64,000 nucleotides of DNA from an uncultured bacterium (GTDB taxonomy: Bacteria > Cyanobacteriota > Vampirovibrionia > Gastranaerophilales > Gastranaerophilaceae): NCBI GenBank assembly GCA_949297715.1, contig CASFTJ010000001.1, positions 1 to 64,000 of the forward strand, read 5' to 3'. Both the position numbers and the translations under genes were made by a program. Each line of letters starts with the position of its first letter. Positions within the stretch are counted from its first letter, which is position 1. A model generated the notes under the pieces. It was not told the DNA's origin. It did not search any database and saw nothing but the letters and a program-made list of their open reading frames with translations. Shown one piece after another: positions 59,988-64,000 of the stretch.

Positions 59988-60905
59988 ATGAAGAAGATAT
60001 TTATTTTACCGTTGATATTAACCCTTGCATTAGCAAACGCTTTTGCCCAACCCGCAAATGCAGGATTTGTCAGGAATTTTAAAACTAAAATTTCATATAA
60101 CCGTGAAATCAAAAATACCACTAAAGATATTAAAGACGTATTCACAAAACAAGATGAATTTACAAACAATCATGAGCTTGAAAAATTATCATCTCTATAT
60201 TCCGATAAATTCGTAAATTCGGACGGATTTGATAAAAAGATTTATTTTAAACTAATTGAAGATACCTGGGAAACCTATCCTGATATCACTTACACAACAG
60301 AAATCCGTGATATTAGAATAAACGGAAATTTTGCCGTTGTACAAACTTACGAAACTGCTTATGCAACAACCCATGAAGTGTCTGATACTATTGATGCTTA
60401 CGGCGAATTAAATTCTATAGCAAACAGTATGTATTATCTTCAAAAAGCAGGTTCTCATTGGATTATTTTTGCAGAGCAGGTGCTTGATGAAAAATCTCAA
60501 CTGAGATACGGTGATGCCAGATTTGTAAAAATGGATTTAAATGCTCCTAAAATAGTCAACGCAGGAGATGAATATTCTGCATCCCTTAATATACAGCTTG
60601 ATGACGATGAAACAGCCGTTGCTTCTATTGATACTCAAGAAATTATACACCCTATCGGAAAACCCGATGATGCTTTTAGAAATCTTTCAAATCAAAACCA
60701 ACTTGAAAGAATTTTTAAAGCTAATTCAAAGAATATTAACGAGTACGTAACTGCCTCTATCGGTATCGCTAAAGCAGAACCTTATGATGAAAAATATTCG
60801 AAAGTTTATGTTTCAGGAATTGCATTCTTGATGACTAGAATTAATGTAATTCCCGCTAATAAATTCATAACTTTGGAGGAAGATAATGCACCGAAAACTA
60901 AGTAG
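59988..60905 (+). CDS. Exported NTF2-like domain protein of unknown function
   Basis: It encodes 305 residues with a clear signal peptide (1-25, ending NAFAQPANA). The region about 45-175 fits an NTF2/SnoaL-like fold: a helix with LEKLSSLYSDKFVNSDG, then ITYTTEIRDIRINGNFAVVQTYETAYA (in part RINGNFAVVQTYETAYA) and HWIIFAEQVLDE. A beta-rich C-terminal part follows. There are no catalytic motifs. It overlaps lspA by 20 nt, so it is expressed with it. Confidence 0.75.
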   Translation: MKKIFILPLILTLALANAFAQPANAGFVRNFKTKISYNREIKNTTKDIKDVFTKQDEFTNNHELEKLSSLYSDKFVNSDGFDKKIYFKLIEDTWETYPDITYTTEIRDIRINGNFAVVQTYETAYATTHEVSDTIDAYGELNSIANSMYYLQKAGSHWIIFAEQVLDEKSQLRYGDARFVKMDLNAPKIVNAGDEYSASLNIQLDDDETAVASIDTQEIIHPIGKPDDAFRNLSNQNQLERIFKANSKNINEYVTASIGIAKAEPYDEKYSKVYVSGIAFLMTRINVIPANKFITLEEDNAPKTK

Positions 60906-61350
60906 TTCCATTTATCTTATTGTTTGTTTTATTTTCTTTCTATGGGTGGATTTATACTTTTCGGCGCAAATGGTTAGACTTCTGACACACGGAATGAAAG
61001 TTTCGACACCGATTTTTGCCCTTACTTACGTTAAAAACTACGGTGCCGCTTTTAATATCCTCCAAAACTCCAGAGAAATTCTGATTATCCTATCGGTTAT
61101 CGCAATTACTCTGCTTTTCGGATACGTTATAAGACATCTGAAATCTATATCTTTTAAAAGCATTTTCTTTATTGCGCTTCTGTCTGCAGGAATCGCAGGA
61201 AATCTCCACGAAAGAATTGTCTACGGATACGTTAGAGATTTTTTTGAAATAAGAGCATTTCACTTTCCTGTTTTTAATATTTCTGATATATTTATTACAA
61301 TCGGCGTAATTGCGCTTATTATACTTATCTTATTAAAGAAATCCAAATAA
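60886..61350 (+). CDS. lspA: Lipoprotein signal peptidase LspA
   Basis: This 154-residue protein has four spans. The conserved blocks are VKNYGAAFNILQN, GIAGNLHERI, YVRDFFEIR and PVFNISDIF. The catalytic Asp pair (in VRDF and NISD) is kept. The conserved Asp of the GNxxDR block is Glu here, a mild substitution outside the dyad. It removes lipoprotein signal peptides. It starts within the previous gene and is 4 nt from rluD. Confidence 0.88.
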   Translation: MHRKLSSSIYLIVCFIFFLWVDLYFSAQMVRLLTHGMKVSTPIFALTYVKNYGAAFNILQNSREILIILSVIAITLLFGYVIRHLKSISFKSIFFIALLSAGIAGNLHERIVYGYVRDFFEIRAFHFPVFNISDIFITIGVIALIILILLKKSK

Positions 61351-61354
61351 ATTT

Positions 61355-62263
61355 ATGATTATCTACGTTGATGAAAATGACGAAAATACAAGATTAGACA
61401 GTTTTCTGGCATCTGTTACTAAAGACCTGTCAAGATCTAAAATTCAAACACTGATTAAATCAGGCAACGTTAAAGTTAATGAAGAAATTAAAAAACCTTC
61501 TTATTTAATCAAAGAAAACGACAAGATAGAATTTGATATCCCTGAAAATGAAGCAGTAAAAATTGAGCCTGAAAATATTCCGCTTGAAATTATTTATGAA
61601 GATGATAACATGCTTGTCGTAAATAAACCATCCGGAATGCTTACACACCCTGCTGTAAGTCAAATTTCAGGAACATTAGTCAATGCGCTTCTTTTCAAAT
61701 ACGAACAAAATCTTTCTGATATCAACGGAGAATTCAGACGCGGAATTGTTCACAGGCTTGATAAAAACACCTCCGGACTTTTGATGATCGCTAAAACCAA
61801 CAAAGCCCACGAATACCTTGCGGATTTAATTAAAAATCACAAAATTACAAAAAAATACCGCACTATTGTAAAAGGAGTTTATCCGAATGACGAAGATATT
61901 ATAAATCTTCCAATCTCGCGCCACCCGACAAAACCGCATAAAATGACTGTTGCTGAAGGCGGTAAAGAAAGTACAACAATTATAAAAGTCATAGAACGGT
62001 TTAAAGATGCAACTTACCTTGACGTTACTCTTGTGACCGGAAGAACTCACCAGATAAGAGTTCACCTCAGCCACAAAGGTTTTCCTGTCTTTAATGATAC
62101 GCTCTATGGTGCAGGTATGGCAAACGTCAAAACCGATGAACAAGTTTTACAATCTTATTATTTGAGGTTTACAAAACCTTTTTCTGATGAAATAATAGAG
62201 CTTGAAATCGAACCTGACGACAAAATCAAAAAGGTATTAACTTACTTAAAAAACAGGAGCTAA
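61355..62263 (+). CDS. rluD: RluD-family 23S rRNA pseudouridine synthase
   Basis: It encodes 302 residues: an S4 RNA-binding domain (LDSFLASVTKDLSRSKIQTLI, in part DLSRSKIQTLIKSGNVKV) and the synthase domain with GIVHRLDKNTSGLLMIAKT (catalytic Asp) and GRTHQIRVHLSHKGFP. It may also be another RluA/C/D member, as subfamily specificity is not certain. It is in an operon with lspA, the usual partnership. Confidence 0.93.
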   Translation: MIIYVDENDENTRLDSFLASVTKDLSRSKIQTLIKSGNVKVNEEIKKPSYLIKENDKIEFDIPENEAVKIEPENIPLEIIYEDDNMLVVNKPSGMLTHPAVSQISGTLVNALLFKYEQNLSDINGEFRRGIVHRLDKNTSGLLMIAKTNKAHEYLADLIKNHKITKKYRTIVKGVYPNDEDIINLPISRHPTKPHKMTVAEGGKESTTIIKVIERFKDATYLDVTLVTGRTHQIRVHLSHKGFPVFNDTLYGAGMANVKTDEQVLQSYYLRFTKPFSDEIIELEIEPDDKIKKVLTYLKNRS

Positions 62264-62268
62264 ATTTT

Positions 62269-62643
62269 ATGAAATATTTATTTTGGACAATTGCTTTTAT
62301 ATCAACTGCCATCTGGATTTATTTTGTATTGTCAAATTTATCCTCAACAAGCGGAATAACTCTGCTTGATAACGGGCCTGCAACGGTTTTAGGAACTTTT
62401 CCAAGAAGAATACCCTTTAATACAGGTTTATTAATGTTTTCATTTTTTATTCTGGGTTCTTGGACCTCTATATTCTATATAAAACCGTTCTTGATGAAAT
62501 ACAAAGAAAAAGAAGGTGCTTTTGAGAGAAAACTTGAGAAAACTTCCGTCTCCAGTGACGCCAACAGTGCCAAAGTTAAAGTGCTTGAAGCTAAAATTCA
62601 AACACTTGAAAAAGCTCTTGAAAATGCTCTTAAAAATAAATAA
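62269..62643 (+). CDS. LapA-like two-span membrane protein with coiled-coil tail
   Basis: This 124-residue protein has two spans (about 5-22 and 46-68) and a C-terminal coiled coil (VKVLEAKIQTLEKALENALK). The plan matches the LapA/DUF1049 group that in E. coli helps control LPS synthesis, but sequence similarity is weak. It is the last gene of the lspA-rluD operon. Confidence 0.65.
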   Translation: MKYLFWTIAFISTAIWIYFVLSNLSSTSGITLLDNGPATVLGTFPRRIPFNTGLLMFSFFILGSWTSIFYIKPFLMKYKEKEGAFERKLEKTSVSSDANSAKVKVLEAKIQTLEKALENALKNK

Positions 62644-62674
62644 CAATCTTTATAATTAAAATCCTTAATACAAG

Positions 62675-62703
62675 AAAAGCGCCTCTTTATAAGAAGCGCT
62701 TTT
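62675..62703. terminator. Bidirectional terminator between the lspA operon and rplA
   Basis: AAAAGCGC-C-TCTT pairs with AAGA-A-GCGCTTTT between convergent units. Confidence 0.8.
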
Positions 62704-62724
62704 GATTTTTATGATTTCAAGAAA

Positions 62725-63450
62725 CTATGAAACAAGTTCTTTAACTTCAGCAGCAAAGTTCTTCGGATCCAATTTAATTCCTGGTCCCATTGTTGTTGAA
62801 AGATAAACTGATTTAACAAAAGTTCCCTTTGCTGAAGACGGTTTTGCTCTCAAAACTGCATCTGCAAGAGTTGCGTAGTTTTTAATCAAATCACCTTCAA
62901 CAAATTGGATTTTGCCTATCGGGCAGTGAATCATACCTTGTTTGTCAGCTCTGAATTCAACTTTACCTGCTTTAGCATCTTTAACTGCTTTTGCAACATC
63001 CATTGTAACTGTTCCTGTTTTCGGGTTCGGCATCAAACCTTTCGGCCCTAAAACTCTACCTAATTTACCTAGCATTCCCATACAATCAGGTGTTGCTATC
63101 AATGTATCAAATTCAAACCATCCGCCTGAAATCTTTTCAATAATATCTTCAGCTCCTGCATAATCAGCGCCTGCATCTTTTGCCTCAGTTGCTTTCGCAC
63201 CTTTAGCTATAACGCAAACTCTGACTGTTTTTCCTAAACCTGCAGGCAATACTACTGTTGATCTTATCTGCTGATCTGCTTGACGAACATCAATTCCTAA
63301 TCTCATATGGCATTCTACTGTTTCGTTAAATTTTGCCACTTCTTTTGAGATTTCTTGTAGTTTCTTAATCGCAGCTACTGCTGTTGAAGGCTGTTCAAAT
63401 CCTTCCAGCATTTCCTGCATTTTCTTTTGTTTTTTAGTTAATTTTGACAT
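62725..63450 (-). CDS. rplA: 50S ribosomal protein L1
   Basis: This 241-residue protein shows [19 protein letters not shown], in part [45 protein letters not shown] (in part [16 protein letters not shown]) and [11 protein letters not shown]. It forms the L1 stalk and often represses its own operon. It follows rplK by 49 nt. Confidence 0.97.
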   Translation of the reverse strand: MSKLTKKQKKMQEMLEGFEQPSTAVAAIKKLQEISKEVAKFNETVECHMRLGIDVRQADQQIRSTVVLPAGLGKTVRVCVIAKGAKATEAKDAGADYAGAEDIIEKISGGWFEFDTLIATPDCMGMLGKLGRVLGPKGLMPNPKTGTVTMDVAKAVKDAKAGKVEFRADKQGMIHCPIGKIQFVEGDLIKNYATLADAVLRAKPSSAKGTFVKSVYLSTTMGPGIKLDPKNFAAEVKELVS

Positions 63451-63499
63451 TTTTTAATCCTTTCATGGTGTTAGCGGGTAAAACCTACCCTTCCATTTA

Positions 63500-63925
63500 C
63501 TATTCTTTTACTGTTACACCCATTGCTCTGCAGGAACCTTTAATCATATTCACTGCTGCTTCCATGGTTGTAGCGTTCAAATCGTTCATTTTGATTTTTG
63601 CAATTTCTTCCAACTGTTCTTTGGTAATTTCAGCAACTTTGTCTTTGTTTGGTGCTGCAGAACCTTTTGAAAGATTCAATGCTTTTTTAATCAAAACAGG
63701 TGCCGGTGGTGATTTTGTTACAAAAGTGAAACTTCTGTCTTCATAGACATCAATTACAACCGGAATAATATATCCAGCTTGGGATTCTGTTTTAGCGTTA
63801 AACTGTTTGCAGAAATCCATGATGTTTACACCGTGCTGACCTAAGGCAGGACCTACCGGAGGCGACGGATTTGCTTTGCCGGCTTCAATTTGAAGCTTGA
63901 TTTTTCCTACTACTTTTTTTGCCAT
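63500..63925 (-). CDS. rplK: 50S ribosomal protein L11
   Basis: This 141-residue protein has [20 protein letters not shown] and [15 protein letters not shown] at the N-terminus and [13 protein letters not shown] at the end. It forms the GTPase-associated centre. AAAGGAG precedes the ATG. Gene order rplK-rplA is the common one. Confidence 0.97.
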   Translation of the reverse strand: MAKKVVGKIKLQIEAGKANPSPPVGPALGQHGVNIMDFCKQFNAKTESQAGYIIPVVIDVYEDRSFTFVTKSPPAPVLIKKALNLSKGSAAPNKDKVAEITKEQLEEIAKIKMNDLNATTMEAAVNMIKGSCRAMGVTVKE

Positions 63926-64000
63926 TTTTTTCTCCTTTTGTGGTACCAGCGGTTTTCTTGCGTGTAGTGACGCTCGAAAAATCCTTCCACGTTTTTGTAC
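63926..64000 (-). promoter_or_regulatory. Leader region of rplK, possible L1-binding site
   Basis: On the minus strand GTGGAAGG and CCAC with AAAGG enclose a GAGCGTC/GCTGG-rich segment before the rplK ribosome site. Leaders here often carry an rRNA-like target for L1. The window ends inside it, so no stronger call can be made. Confidence 0.35.

Noticed and set aside
60886-61350. LspA with Glu instead of the conserved Asp in the GNxxDR block
   Set aside because: The catalytic Asp pair lies in the VRDF and NISD blocks and both are kept, so this is a mild variant rather than an inactive enzyme.
1-64000. CRISPR array, insertion sequence, prophage or classical defence system
   Set aside because: I saw no regularly spaced repeats, transposase, integrase, phage structural gene or recognisable defence nuclease; the STAND-type ATPase at 19922 lacks an effector domain and neighbours of known defence systems.

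Overview
The window is AT-rich bacterial chromosome from a Gram-negative-type cell. It carries lipid A genes (lpxI, lpxB), Kdo genes (kdsC, kdsD-like), an OstA/LptD-like outer-membrane protein, a TolC-type outer-membrane factor and an MlaD-type protein. It also has several orphan pseudopilin-like genes with the N-terminus FTLAEVLITLGI and many lineage-restricted Asn/Lys-rich proteins. This mix suggests the non-photosynthetic cyanobacterial relatives (Melainabacteria/Vampirovibrionia, Gastranaerophilales-like). That placement is an inference from gene content; no rRNA marker is present.

Layout. 1-3400: accessory proteins and a tRNA-Ala. 3.4-8.9 kb: a phosphoesterase, then an EmrB/EmrA/MarR drug-efflux set divergent from an outer-membrane factor. 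8.9-11.2 kb: a candidate antisense-strand small RNA, then a soluble histidine kinase and a REC-GGDEF-like-REC regulator. 11.2-14.1 kb: two pseudopilin genes and an XRE regulator. 14.2-19.3 kb: a sugar aminotransferase, a two-gene operon of unknown role (one amidohydrolase) and a second candidate small RNA. 19.3-28.7 kb: rsmG with a STAND-type ATPase/TPR gene, divergent from an envelope operon (microprotein, M23 peptidase, LptD-like, class II aldolase, lpxI, lpxB). 28.7-37.7 kb: a lineage protein, dGTPase, then murC-murB-ddl-ftsQ-nadE. 37.8-42.1 kb: MBL protein, pseudopilin/XRE pair, rpmI-rplT with leader, small proteins, yajQ, panD. 42.2-50.4 kb: an operon of two membrane proteins plus a GH13 enzyme, then kdsD-kdsC-queD-uppP. 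50.5-64 kb: STAS-like/pseudopilin pair, NhaD/ArsB-type transporter, 2-hydroxyacid dehydrogenase, TPR protein, MlaD, leuS, a third poly-G pseudopilin, lspA-rluD and rplK-rplA.

The most unusual signal is the control of the five pseudopilin-like genes. Three (near 12.0, 50.86 and 59.14 kb) have a run of 11-13 G inside the leader coding sequence, between a good Shine-Dalgarno/ATG and the pilin helix. In every case the run is one G too long, so the Shine-Dalgarno-linked ATG is out of frame. Removing one G restores a prepilin leader in all three. The other two pseudopilins have no G-run; each instead diverges from a small XRE regulator across an intergenic palindrome. This looks like a surface-filament repertoire under two separate switches: slipped-strand (or slippage) frame switching and dedicated repressors.

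Other signals are a shared promoter-like element (CAA, usually 17 nt, ACTTTATATA, then 28-30 nt to the start codon) before four genes of unknown function, two intergenic small-RNA candidates, several promoters placed so that the mRNA would be leaderless, and an NAD synthetase whose glutaminase half appears to have lost its active site.
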